This document shows, piece after piece, positions 56,976 to 64,000 of a stretch of DNA of 64,000 nt (position 1 is its first letter; every line of letters starts with the position of its first letter). The position numbers and the translations under genes are program-made. The notes under the pieces were generated by a model. It ran no database searches and was not told the DNA's origin. It worked only from the letters and a program-made list of their open reading frames with translations. The DNA is from JANWHQ01 sp963775275 (GTDB lineage: Bacteria; Pseudomonadota; Alphaproteobacteria; Caulobacterales; Caulobacteraceae). The stretch is from assembly GCA_963775275.1 (NCBI GenBank), contig CAVZII010000005.1, positions 1,922,001 to 1,986,000 on the forward strand, read 5' to 3'.

Positions 56976-58034
56976 ATGCGCCTTAGGCCGCAGTACATGG
57001 TCGCCGGAGGCATACTGGCGGTTGTGGGGCTGTACTTCATCGCCAGCGCCCTGTCGGGCGCAAAGCGCCACGACGCCAAGGCGGCGACGTCGCGCACCGA
57101 CACGCCCATGGTCCAGGCCAGCCTGATCGAGCCCGTTGTGCGTCCCTACGAGGTGGTGATGCACGGCCACACCCTGGCCTTCCGCCTGGTCCAGGTCCGC
57201 TCCGAGACCGCCGGCGAGGTGGCCGCCACGCCCGTGCGCGAGGGCAGCTTCGTCAAGGCCGGCCAGACCCTCTGCCGGCTCAGGGTCGACGCGCGCCAGG
57301 CCGCGCTCGACCAGGCCAAGGCGAACCTCCGCTCCAAGCAGCTCCAGCAGAAGGCTTCCGCCGACCTCGTGGCCAAGGGCTTCCGCTCCCAGACCCAGAT
57401 GCTCGCCGACCAGGCCAACCTCGACCAGGCGGCGGCGGCCGTGCGCGCGGCCGAGGTCGATCTGGAGCGCACCGACATCACCGCCCCCTTCGACGGGGTG
57501 TTCAACGAACGCGACATCGAGATGGGCGGGTACCTCGCCCCCGGCGGCGCCTGCGGCGTGGTGATCCAGCTCGATCCCCTCAAGGTCCAGGGCGACGTGC
57601 CCGAGACCGAGATCGGCAAGATCCGACTGGGCGCGCCCGCCCACGCCGTCCTCGCCGACGGCCAGCGTCTGGACGGGACGGTCTATTCCGTCGGCAAGGA
57701 CGCCGATCCCCAGACCCGCACCTATCCGGTCGTGATGACGGCCAGGAATTCGGGCTCCAAGGTCCAGGCGGGCCTCTCCGCCCAGGTCAGCGTCGACGCC
57801 GGCGCGGGGCCGGCGCACCTGGTCCCGTCCTCCAGCCTGGTGCTGGATTCGGCAGGGCGCCAGGGCGTGCGCTTCGTCGACGCCGACAACGTCGTCCAGT
57901 TCGCGACGGTCAAGGTGATCGACGAGACGCCGAACGGCGTCTGGGTCACCGGACTGTCCGGGCCGGTGCGTGTAATCACGGTGGGCCAATCCTATGTATC
58001 GGAAGGCCAGCGCGTGAAGGTCGCTGCACGCTAG
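56976..58034 (+). CDS. RND efflux periplasmic adaptor (membrane fusion protein)
   Basis: A 352-residue protein with a single N-terminal signal/anchor (YMVAGGILAVVGLYFIASAL). The lipoyl halves flank the coiled-coil hairpin (QAALDQAKANLRSKQLQQKA, LADQANLDQAAAAVRAAEVD), then the DLERTDITAPFDGVFNERDI block typical of HlyD/AcrA adaptors, and a beta-barrel/membrane-proximal end. It joins the inner-membrane pump to an outer-membrane channel. The permease gene follows after nine bases. No outer-membrane factor gene is seen. Confidence 0.9.
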   Translation: MRLRPQYMVAGGILAVVGLYFIASALSGAKRHDAKAATSRTDTPMVQASLIEPVVRPYEVVMHGHTLAFRLVQVRSETAGEVAATPVREGSFVKAGQTLCRLRVDARQAALDQAKANLRSKQLQQKASADLVAKGFRSQTQMLADQANLDQAAAAVRAAEVDLERTDITAPFDGVFNERDIEMGGYLAPGGACGVVIQLDPLKVQGDVPETEIGKIRLGAPAHAVLADGQRLDGTVYSVGKDADPQTRTYPVVMTARNSGSKVQAGLSAQVSVDAGAGPAHLVPSSSLVLDSAGRQGVRFVDADNVVQFATVKVIDETPNGVWVTGLSGPVRVITVGQSYVSEGQRVKVAAR

Positions 58035-58043
58035 GGGCGCGGG

Positions 58044-61000
58044 ATGGTCGGGGCCCTCATCGACGGTGCGATCAAGCGGCGCAAGGTGGTCCTTGCGGTG
58101 GCCGCCTTCTTCGCCCTGTTCGGCCTGATCGCCTACCTCACCCTGCCGCGCGAGGCCGATCCCAACATCAATTACGGCTACATCTTCGTCCAGGTCGCCT
58201 ATCCGGGCGTCAGCCCCGAGGACGCCGAGCGCCTCTTGGTCCGCCCGCTCGAGACCGAGCTTCAGTCCATCGAGGGGCTCAAGGAGATGAACGCCGAGGC
58301 GGTCGGCAACGCCGCCCTGGTGCTGCTCCAGTTCGAGCCCGACGCCAACCGCGACCGGGCGCTGAACGACGTGCGCGCCAAGGTCGACCAGGCCCGCGGC
58401 CGCTTCCCGCCCGAGGCCCTGCCGCCGGTGATCCAGGAGATCACCGCCGCCACCGACAATCCCGTCATCACCGTCCTCATGTTCGGCACCGCGCCCGAGC
58501 GCACCCTCTACAAGAGCGCCCAGTCCCTCCAGCGGCGGCTGGAAGGCCTGCCCGGCGTCCTCGGCGTCGACCTGAACGGCGGGCGCGAGGAGATGATGGA
58601 GGTCACCATCGACCCGGTGCGGATGCAGGCCTACGGCGTCACGCCCGGCCAGCTCGCCGCCCTTGTCGCGCGCAACAACCAGCTCGTGGCCGCCGGCAAC
58701 CTCCAGGCCGGCCAGGGCATGTTCGCGGTCAAGGTGCCGGGGGTGGTGCAGAAGCCCTCCGACATCCTGGCCCTGGCGGTCAAGACCAGCGGCGACAAGG
58801 TCGTCACCCTGGGCGACATCGGCGAGGTGCGGCGCACCTTCAAGGAGCCGACCACCATCACGCGCTACGACGGCCAGCCGGCCTTCGCGCTGGACGTCAC
58901 CAAGCGGCCGGGCGCGAACATTCTCGGCACGGTCAAGGAGATCAAGGCGGCGGTGGCGACCGAGCAGGCCAGCTGGCCCACCACCATCCGCAGCGCCTAC
59001 GCCTTCGACCAGTCCGACCAGATCGAGCGCATGCTGGTGCTGCTGGAATCCGGCCTGATCACCGCCTCCATCCTGGTCATGGTCGTGATCATCGCCAGCC
59101 TGGGCGTGCGCCAGGGCCTGATGGTCGGCGCGGCCATCCCCTGCTGCTTCTTGCTCACCTTCCTGATGCTCAAGGCCGCGAACATGACGCTGAACATGAT
59201 GGTCATGTTCGGCCTGGTGCTCGCCGTCGGCATCCTGGTGGACGGCGGCATCGTCGTGGTCGAATACGCCGACCGGAAGATGGCCGAGGGCTATCCCAAG
59301 GATCAGGCCTTCGCCATGGCCGGCAAGCGGATGTTCTGGCCGGTCCTGAACGGCACCTTGACCACGCTGTCGGCCTTCGTGCCCTTCCTGTTCTGGAACT
59401 CCATCGCCGGCCGCTACATGAGCTGGCTGCCGATGACGCTGATCTTCGTGCTCACCTCCTCGATCTTCATCGCCCTGATCTTCACCCCGGCGCTGGGGTC
59501 GGTGGCCGGCCGCAGGCAGGGCGCAGACGAGCACATGCTCGCCGAGATCGAGAAGTCCGAGCGCGGCGATCCGACCCGGATGTCCGGCTTCATGGGCTGG
59601 TACGCGCGCGCGATCCTCGGCGCCGGGCGCCGCCCGTTCCTGGTCTCGGGCGTGGCGCTCGGCATCGTGGTGGCGGTCTTCGCCTGGTTCGCCATGACCA
59701 AGCACCCCACCGAGTTCTTCCTCAAGCAGGACCCCGACCACGTCACGGTCTATGTCCAGGCGCGCGGCAACCTCTCCATGGCCGCCCAGGATACCCTCGT
59801 GCGCGAGGTCGAGAAGAAGCTGGTCGGCCAGGAGGGCGTCGATTCCACCTATGTGCGGGTCGGACGGACCACCTCCATCGGCACCGGCGGGGCGCCCAAC
59901 GATTCCATCGGCCGGATCCTCGTCCAGTTCGTCGACTACCAGGCGCTCAAGCGGCTGCATAAGCGTGGCCAGGACATCGCCGACGAGGTCCGCGCCCGCA
60001 TCGGCAGGATTCCCGGCCTCGGCATCGAGGTGCGCCAGCCCACCAGCGGCACCTCCGGCGGCAAGGACGTCCAGGTCGAGCTGAGGTCCAACGACCCGGA
60101 GGCGCTGAACCAGGCTGCGAACCTCGTGCTGGCCAAGATGAAGAAGACGCCGGGCCTGATGGAGCTCGAGGACAACCGCACCTCGCCCGGCATCGAATGG
60201 GACCTGGCGGTCGACCGCCAGGCGGCTGGCCGCTACGGCGTGGACGTCTCCACCGTCGGCCAGGCGATCGAGTTCGTCACCAATGGGCTTCTGGTCGGCA
60301 AGTTCCGGCCCGACGATTCCCGCGACGAGCTCGACATCCGCGTGCGCTTCCCCGAGGAGGACCGCTCGCTGGCCGCCTTCGACCAGCTGATGATCAACAC
60401 CCCGCTGGGGCCCGTGCCCGCGAGCTACTTCGTCAAGCGCCTGCCGGCCCAGCAGGTCACCGTCATCCATCGCCGCAACAGCCAGCGCCTCGTCCTGCTT
60501 CAGGCCAACGCCTCCAAGGGCCACGCCGCCAACCTGATCAGCGCCGACCTGAAGGCGTGGATGAAGACCGCGCCGATCCCGTCCAGCGTCCGCTGGAAGT
60601 TCGCCGGCAACGATGAGGACTCCGCCGACGCCGCCAACTTCTTCATGTGGGCCATGTCGGCGTCGCTGTTCATGATGGCCGTGATCCTGCTGTGGCAGTT
60701 CAACAGCTTCTACGGCGTCCTGGTCACGCTCTCGGCGGTGGTGCTGTCGACGGTGGGGGTGCTGCTCGGCATCCTGATCAACGTCGCGCACACCTTCGAC
60801 TACGTCTCGATCATCATGGCCGGCACCGGCGTGGTGGCGCTCGCGGGCGTGGTGGTCGGGCACAACATCGTGCTGGTCGACACCTTCTATCAGCTCAAGC
60901 GCGCCGGCTATCAGGACGCCGAGGCCGCCGTGCGCGCGGCAGTCCAGCGCTTCCGGCCGGTGATGCTGACCACGGTGGTGACCGTCATCGGCCTTCTGCC

Positions 61001-61268
61001 CCTGATGTTCCAGATCGACCCGGCCTTCCGCACCGGCCACGTGGAGTACAAGGCGCCTGGCTCCGAATGGTGGGTCCAGATGGCCGGCTCGGTGGTCTGG
61101 GGTCTCAGCTTCGCGACGCTGCTGACCCTCTTCCTCACCCCCTCGGCCCTTGCCGCCCCGGTGGTGCTCAAGCGCCGCGCTCTCAAGGCCTGGCGCTGGC
61201 TCCTGGGCCTCGCCGGCCAGAAACGCCCCGAACCCGCCCCGCCCGGAATCCCCGAGGCGGCGGAGTAG
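58044..61268 (+). CDS. RND efflux permease (AcrB/MexB-like superfamily)
   Basis: A 1074-residue inner-membrane pump. It has the first TM helix at KRRKVVLAVAAFFALFGLIA, the porter-domain pattern SPEDAERLLVRPLETELQSI and the second-half TM bundle. The proton-relay region includes VLAVGILVDGGIVVVEYADR with one acidic residue (Asp of LVDGGIVV), where AcrB has D407/D408. A further helix run is at MSASLFMMAVILLWQFNSFY, and the C-terminus is RRALKAWRWLLGLAGQKRPE. Length and layout fit HAE1/HAE3-like exporters, and the drug or lipid substrate is unknown. It is the second gene of a two-gene operon. Confidence 0.9.
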   Translation: MVGALIDGAIKRRKVVLAVAAFFALFGLIAYLTLPREADPNINYGYIFVQVAYPGVSPEDAERLLVRPLETELQSIEGLKEMNAEAVGNAALVLLQFEPDANRDRALNDVRAKVDQARGRFPPEALPPVIQEITAATDNPVITVLMFGTAPERTLYKSAQSLQRRLEGLPGVLGVDLNGGREEMMEVTIDPVRMQAYGVTPGQLAALVARNNQLVAAGNLQAGQGMFAVKVPGVVQKPSDILALAVKTSGDKVVTLGDIGEVRRTFKEPTTITRYDGQPAFALDVTKRPGANILGTVKEIKAAVATEQASWPTTIRSAYAFDQSDQIERMLVLLESGLITASILVMVVIIASLGVRQGLMVGAAIPCCFLLTFLMLKAANMTLNMMVMFGLVLAVGILVDGGIVVVEYADRKMAEGYPKDQAFAMAGKRMFWPVLNGTLTTLSAFVPFLFWNSIAGRYMSWLPMTLIFVLTSSIFIALIFTPALGSVAGRRQGADEHMLAEIEKSERGDPTRMSGFMGWYARAILGAGRRPFLVSGVALGIVVAVFAWFAMTKHPTEFFLKQDPDHVTVYVQARGNLSMAAQDTLVREVEKKLVGQEGVDSTYVRVGRTTSIGTGGAPNDSIGRILVQFVDYQALKRLHKRGQDIADEVRARIGRIPGLGIEVRQPTSGTSGGKDVQVELRSNDPEALNQAANLVLAKMKKTPGLMELEDNRTSPGIEWDLAVDRQAAGRYGVDVSTVGQAIEFVTNGLLVGKFRPDDSRDELDIRVRFPEEDRSLAAFDQLMINTPLGPVPASYFVKRLPAQQVTVIHRRNSQRLVLLQANASKGHAANLISADLKAWMKTAPIPSSVRWKFAGNDEDSADAANFFMWAMSASLFMMAVILLWQFNSFYGVLVTLSAVVLSTVGVLLGILINVAHTFDYVSIIMAGTGVVALAGVVVGHNIVLVDTFYQLKRAGYQDAEAAVRAAVQRFRPVMLTTVVTVIGLLPLMFQIDPAFRTGHVEYKAPGSEWWVQMAGSVVWGLSFATLLTLFLTPSALAAPVVLKRRALKAWRWLLGLAGQKRPEPAPPGIPEAAE

Positions 61269-61436
61269 TCGGGAGCGTCCCCTCGCCCTCCCGTTCGCTC
61301 CCGCGAACGGGCCCCTCCCTCTCCCCGCTGGCGCGGGGCGAGGGCAAGCGCGCCTTGGCCCTCGCCCCCGAAGGGGGAGAGGGAGGGGCCCGTCCTCCGA
61401 AGCCGCAGGCGAAGGAGGATGGGAGGGTGAGGGGGC
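61269..61436. repeat. Palindromic intergenic repeats
   Basis: CCCTCGCCCTCCCGTTCGCTCC...GAACGGGCCCCTCCCTCTCC and a facing set CCCCGAAGGGGGAGAGGGAGGGGC with GTCCTCC...GGAGGATGGGAGG. It is the same family as 43017-43170, between convergent genes. Confidence 0.55.
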
Positions 61437-63086
61437 TTACGCCTGCCGCGCCTTCAGCTCGTCGATGGCGACGCGTTCGCGGCCGCGGGAGTCCAGCTCC
61501 ACGCGCGAGGTGTTGTCGAACACCATCACCGCCCGCTCATCGCCCTCATAGGCCGGCCAGTGCGGCAGGCGGCCCGTGTCCGGATTGCCCGTCCTGGCGA
61601 ACGCCGCCCAGGCCGCGCTCATCCGGTCGGCCAGCGCCTGCGCGCCTTCCGCGCTCGTCAGCTCCGGCGCTGAGGCGATGTTGTCGAAGGCGAAGGGGAT
61701 CTCCGAGCCGTGCGGGCAGTGGAGCTTGCCGCCCCTGGCCGGCCCGATCCACTCGAACTGGTAGACAAAGGCCGGCGCGGGCCCGAGTGCGGCCTTGCGC
61801 GCGGCCTGCAGCGCCACGCTCGTCCGCATCCAGTAATCGGTGGAGATCAGCTGGTAGATCATCACGTTGGAGCGGCCGGGGTTCATGTCCCGGTAGAGGC
61901 TGATCAGCGCCGCCGTCTCCCTGTCGTCCGCGCGGGTGTAGCCCTTCACGTGCGAGGTCAGGGCCGCGTCGTCCAGCGGGTCCAGCGGCGTGTCCGGGAA
62001 GAAGGTCGTCTCGGTCAGGTTCGAGCCGGTCATGAACGGCACATGGGCCGAGACCGCCGGCGCGGTCGGATCGAACGGGTTGCGGGGCAGGGCTCCCCCG
62101 TCGACCGTCGGGCCGAAGCCGCCGCCGAGCCTCGCTGCGCCCATGGCCTTCAGGATGTCGGCGGGCGCCGCCGCGGCGAGGGCCGCCGCGTCCCCGGGCT
62201 TGATCCCCAGCGTGTCCAGCACCTGCCTGGCCGCCGCCGTCGCCTTGTCGGCGGGAGTCGCGCGGATCGCCGAGCCGCTTTCGGCGATGGCCCGGTGGAA
62301 CAGGCCCTTGGCGTCCGGCATGGCCATCAGGGTCGAGACCTTGCCCGCCCCGCCGGACTCCCCGAACGCGGTCACGCAGCCCGGATCGCCGCCGAAAGAC
62401 GCGATGTTGTCGTGGACCCACCTCAGGGCCGCCACGCAGTCCAGCATGCCGGCGTTGCCCGAGCCGGCGAACGGCTCGCCCATCAGCTCGTCCAGATGCA
62501 GGAAGCCGAAGATGTTGAGCCGGTGGTTGATGGTGACGATCACCAGGTCCTGGTTCGCCGCCAGCCGCGCGCCGTCGTACCAGGGCGCCGAGCCCCCGCC
62601 GACCGTGTAGCCGCCGCCGTGGTGCCAGACCATCACCGGCCGCTTGCCGCTCAGCGACGGCGTCCAGACGTTCAGCACCAGGCAGTCCTCGCCCTGCCCT
62701 GACTGGGCCAGCGAGCCGGTCTCCTCCGGGATGATCGGAAAGATCGGCTGGACGCTGAGATGGCCGAACTCGGTCGCGTCGCGCACCCCGGCCCAGGGCT
62801 GGACCGGCTGGGGCGCCCTGAACCGGTTCGCTCCGCCCGTCGGCGCGCCATAGGGCACGCCCTTGAAGACCAGGACAGATCCTTGCTGGGCGCCGCGCAC
62901 CTTGCCCGCCGTGGTCTCCGCCACCGGACCGGCTGCGCCGCCGCCGCCCGAGCCCGCGTCCTTGCCGCCGATCTTCCTGAGCAGCGCCGCGGGCGAGATC
63001 CTGGCCTCCGCCACGCCCGCGCCCGCGATCACCGCCCCGGCCGCCGCCGCGCCGATCAGCGCTCGCCTGTCGATTGGATTGCTCAT
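61437..63086 (-). CDS. Type B carboxylesterase
   Basis: A 549-residue exported esterase from the ATG at 63086. The Tat-like signal is DRRALIGAAAAGAVIAGAGV. Core motifs are EDCLVLNVWTPSLSGKRPVM, the oxyanion WHHGGGYTVGGGSAPWYDG, the nucleophile in VTAFGESGGAGKVSTLMAM and the catalytic His in LHCPHGSEIPFAFDNIASA. The third acid is likely the Glu in TGSNLTETTFF. Type B carboxylesterases hydrolyse carboxylic esters, sometimes xenobiotic. It stands alone, bordered by repeats on both sides. Confidence 0.87.
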   Translation of the reverse strand: MSNPIDRRALIGAAAAGAVIAGAGVAEARISPAALLRKIGGKDAGSGGGGAAGPVAETTAGKVRGAQQGSVLVFKGVPYGAPTGGANRFRAPQPVQPWAGVRDATEFGHLSVQPIFPIIPEETGSLAQSGQGEDCLVLNVWTPSLSGKRPVMVWHHGGGYTVGGGSAPWYDGARLAANQDLVIVTINHRLNIFGFLHLDELMGEPFAGSGNAGMLDCVAALRWVHDNIASFGGDPGCVTAFGESGGAGKVSTLMAMPDAKGLFHRAIAESGSAIRATPADKATAAARQVLDTLGIKPGDAAALAAAAPADILKAMGAARLGGGFGPTVDGGALPRNPFDPTAPAVSAHVPFMTGSNLTETTFFPDTPLDPLDDAALTSHVKGYTRADDRETAALISLYRDMNPGRSNVMIYQLISTDYWMRTSVALQAARKAALGPAPAFVYQFEWIGPARGGKLHCPHGSEIPFAFDNIASAPELTSAEGAQALADRMSAAWAAFARTGNPDTGRLPHWPAYEGDERAVMVFDNTSRVELDSRGRERVAIDELKARQA

Positions 63087-63179
63087 GCCGCCCCGTCTCC
63101 CGCCCCTGGACCCCAAAGCCGTCGGCCGCGGCCCTTCCCCGCCAGATTGGAGCAGGCCCAGCTGAGCCGCAAGCGCCGG

Positions 63180-63262
63180 CTGGCCCTCTTCGCCCTCGCC
63201 CCGCTCGCGGGGAGAGGGAGGGGCCCAGCCCGTCAGGGCTGGGAGGGCGAGGGGCGAAGCGC
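63180..63262. repeat. Palindromic intergenic repeat
   Basis: CTCGCCCCGCTCGCGGGGAG, followed by AGGGAGGGGCCCAGCCCGTC and GGGCTGGGAGGGCGAGGGGC: one more CCTC/GAGG unit in the gap 63087-63362 between the esterase and PPOX-fold genes. Confidence 0.5.
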
Positions 63263-63362
63263 AGCCGCCGCCGTCGCCTGCGTCTGGACTCTCGCCCCGG
63301 CCTCAAGGATACGTTCGCCAGGGCCGCACGAGACCGGACAACCGCCAAGGGGGCTTCACGCC

Positions 63363-63797
63363 ATGGGTTCCATTCCCAAGAAGATCCAGCCGCACATCAA
63401 CGGGGCCTTCCCCGCGCACGTCTGCACGATCGGCACCTGCCTGCCGGACGGCTACGCCCAGATCACCCCCCGCGGCAGCGTCCAGGTCTATGACGACGAC
63501 CACATCTCGCTGTGGGAGCGCGGCCGCGGCTCCACCACGGCCAACATGGAGGACGGCTCCAAGGTCACGGTCTACTATTCGAACTACGACCTGATGGCCG
63601 AGGGCGTCCTGCCCATCGCCGGCATCGCCCGCCTCTACGGCGTCGCGACCGTCTACAAGTCCGGCCCGGTCTACGACCAGGTCTGGGAGCGGCTGATCCA
63701 GCCCGAGAAGGACCGCGATCCCGACAAGAAGGGCTACGCCGTCCTGATCAAGATCGAGCGCTCCGAGGACCTCCTCGGCCAGCCCATCACGGACTGA
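63363..63797 (+). CDS. Pyridoxamine 5'-phosphate oxidase-fold (PPOX) protein
   Basis: A 144-residue split-barrel flavin-binding-like protein: MGSIPKKIQPHINGAFPAHV, CTIGTCLPDGYAQITPRGSV, ISLWERGRGSTTANMEDGSK and VTVYYSNYDLMAEGVLPIAG. The first strand-loop-strand with PRGS and R-G-R matches PPOX-class flavin/F420-binding proteins. It probably acts in redox metabolism of cofactors, but the substrate cannot be told. It is preceded by a repeat and followed by an IS end. Confidence 0.75.
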   Translation: MGSIPKKIQPHINGAFPAHVCTIGTCLPDGYAQITPRGSVQVYDDDHISLWERGRGSTTANMEDGSKVTVYYSNYDLMAEGVLPIAGIARLYGVATVYKSGPVYDQVWERLIQPEKDRDPDKKGYAVLIKIERSEDLLGQPITD

Positions 63798-63825
63798 AGC
63801 CTGCCTGGTCCTCCCCCGCGAGCGG

Positions 63826-64000
63826 CTAGGGGATTCACACATCGCCGAGGGCCTCGCGCAGGGCCCATCCAGCGGAGAGGGACCGGAAGTACTGGAGGCC
63901 GTGTCTGAAGGTGATGGGTCCTGGCGGCTTGGAGTTGGGGTAGCCGTCCCATCCGCCGAGCTTGGCGATGGCCCAGCCGGCCCAGGCGAGGGAGCCTGGG
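63826..64000. mobile_element. Left part of an IS4-type insertion sequence
   Basis: The palindrome CCTCCCCCGCGAGCGG (63810-63825) is cut after GCGG and continues with CTAGGGGATTCACACATCG, probably the IS terminal inverted repeat. The transposase gene tail starts nine bases inside. The rest of the element lies beyond the window. Confidence 0.6.
63835..64000 (-). CDS. IS4-family transposase, C-terminal fragment
   Basis: The frame read from the minus strand is open from the edge to a TGA (63837-63835) and gives about 55 residues, including WAIAKLGGWDGYPNSKPPGP, ITFRHGLQYFRSLSAGWALR and ending EALGDV. The L-G-G-W-x-G-Y-x(4)-K-P-P-G-P-I-T motif is the tail of IS4-family transposases. Only the C-terminus is inside the window, so the family call is moderately secure and the intactness of the gene unknown. 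Confidence 0.7.
   Translation of the reverse strand, partial: PGSLAWAGWAIAKLGGWDGYPNSKPPGPITFRHGLQYFRSLSAGWALREALGDV

Noticed and set aside
56889..61040. A 1383-codon open frame on the minus strand
   Set aside because: It is antisense to the RND adaptor and permease, has no ribosome site and a His/Asp/Gly-rich composition typical of reverse frames in GC-rich genes.

Overview
The window is very GC-rich, densely coded DNA from an alphaproteobacterium, most likely of the Caulobacteraceae (Caulobacter/Phenylobacterium type). The evidence is the codon use, a CC0125/CC1285-type lipoprotein, a large TonB-dependent receptor, several FixK/FNR-type boxes and intergenic palindromic repeats typical of that group. 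No replication origin, CRISPR array, rRNA or complete prophage is visible. Both ends are open: the left edge cuts a glucose-6-phosphate dehydrogenase gene and the right edge cuts an IS4-type transposase gene.

Layout. 0-6.5 kb: protocatechuate 4,5-dioxygenase genes ligA and a frameshifted ligB, a GH84 glycosidase, a cytochrome c/PQQ dehydrogenase of the polyvinyl-alcohol dehydrogenase type, a 2-hydroxyacid dehydrogenase and a MarR regulator. 6.5-17 kb: a TonB receptor, a molybdenum hydroxylase operon (2Fe-2S subunit, Mo-binding subunit, cytochrome c, XdhC-MocA fusion) and a secreted Peptidase_G2 protein. 17-23.3 kb: a serine hydrolase, an ASCH protein, and a cluster of a GSCFA protein, two sulfotransferases and a phytanoyl-CoA-dioxygenase-like enzyme. 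23.4-31 kb: a zinc-ribbon membrane protein, a small periplasmic protein, M3 and S9 peptidases, a doubly frameshifted carboxymuconolactone-decarboxylase-family gene and an uncharacterised protein.

30.9-33.8 kb is the most dynamic part. A lipoprotein-type GIN-domain gene is split by a roughly 166-bp palindromic element whose near-identical twin sits at 9.3 kb. Next to it, a 1.6-kb segment carrying one FAD monooxygenase lies between an intact tRNA-Arg(CCG) gene and a displaced copy of that tRNA's 3' half, which is the signature of site-specific integration, but no integrase is present.

33.8-48.3 kb holds housekeeping and stress genes: an ABC ATPase, an SDR, cell-wall DUF882 and L,D-transpeptidase genes, and then a putative low-oxygen block (quinone reductase, phosphotransacetylase-like protein, universal stress protein) with two FNR/FixK-like boxes. 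This is followed by a VIT transporter and a thymidine/AMP phosphorylase - PRPP synthase - beta-CASP nuclease run that looks like an RNA/nucleotide recycling module. 48.4-64 kb: a divergent EndoIII-like protein, selD and mnmH (selenouridine tRNA pathway), a secreted protein, a second PQQ dehydrogenase, a cation/proton antiporter, an RND efflux pair, a carboxylesterase and a PPOX-fold protein.

A recurrent oddity: five apparent frameshifts in four genes (ligB, the CMD gene twice, the quinone reductase and the GIN-domain gene) can each be restored by removing one base. This suggests either systematic single-base insertion errors or recent gene decay; the raw reads would decide.
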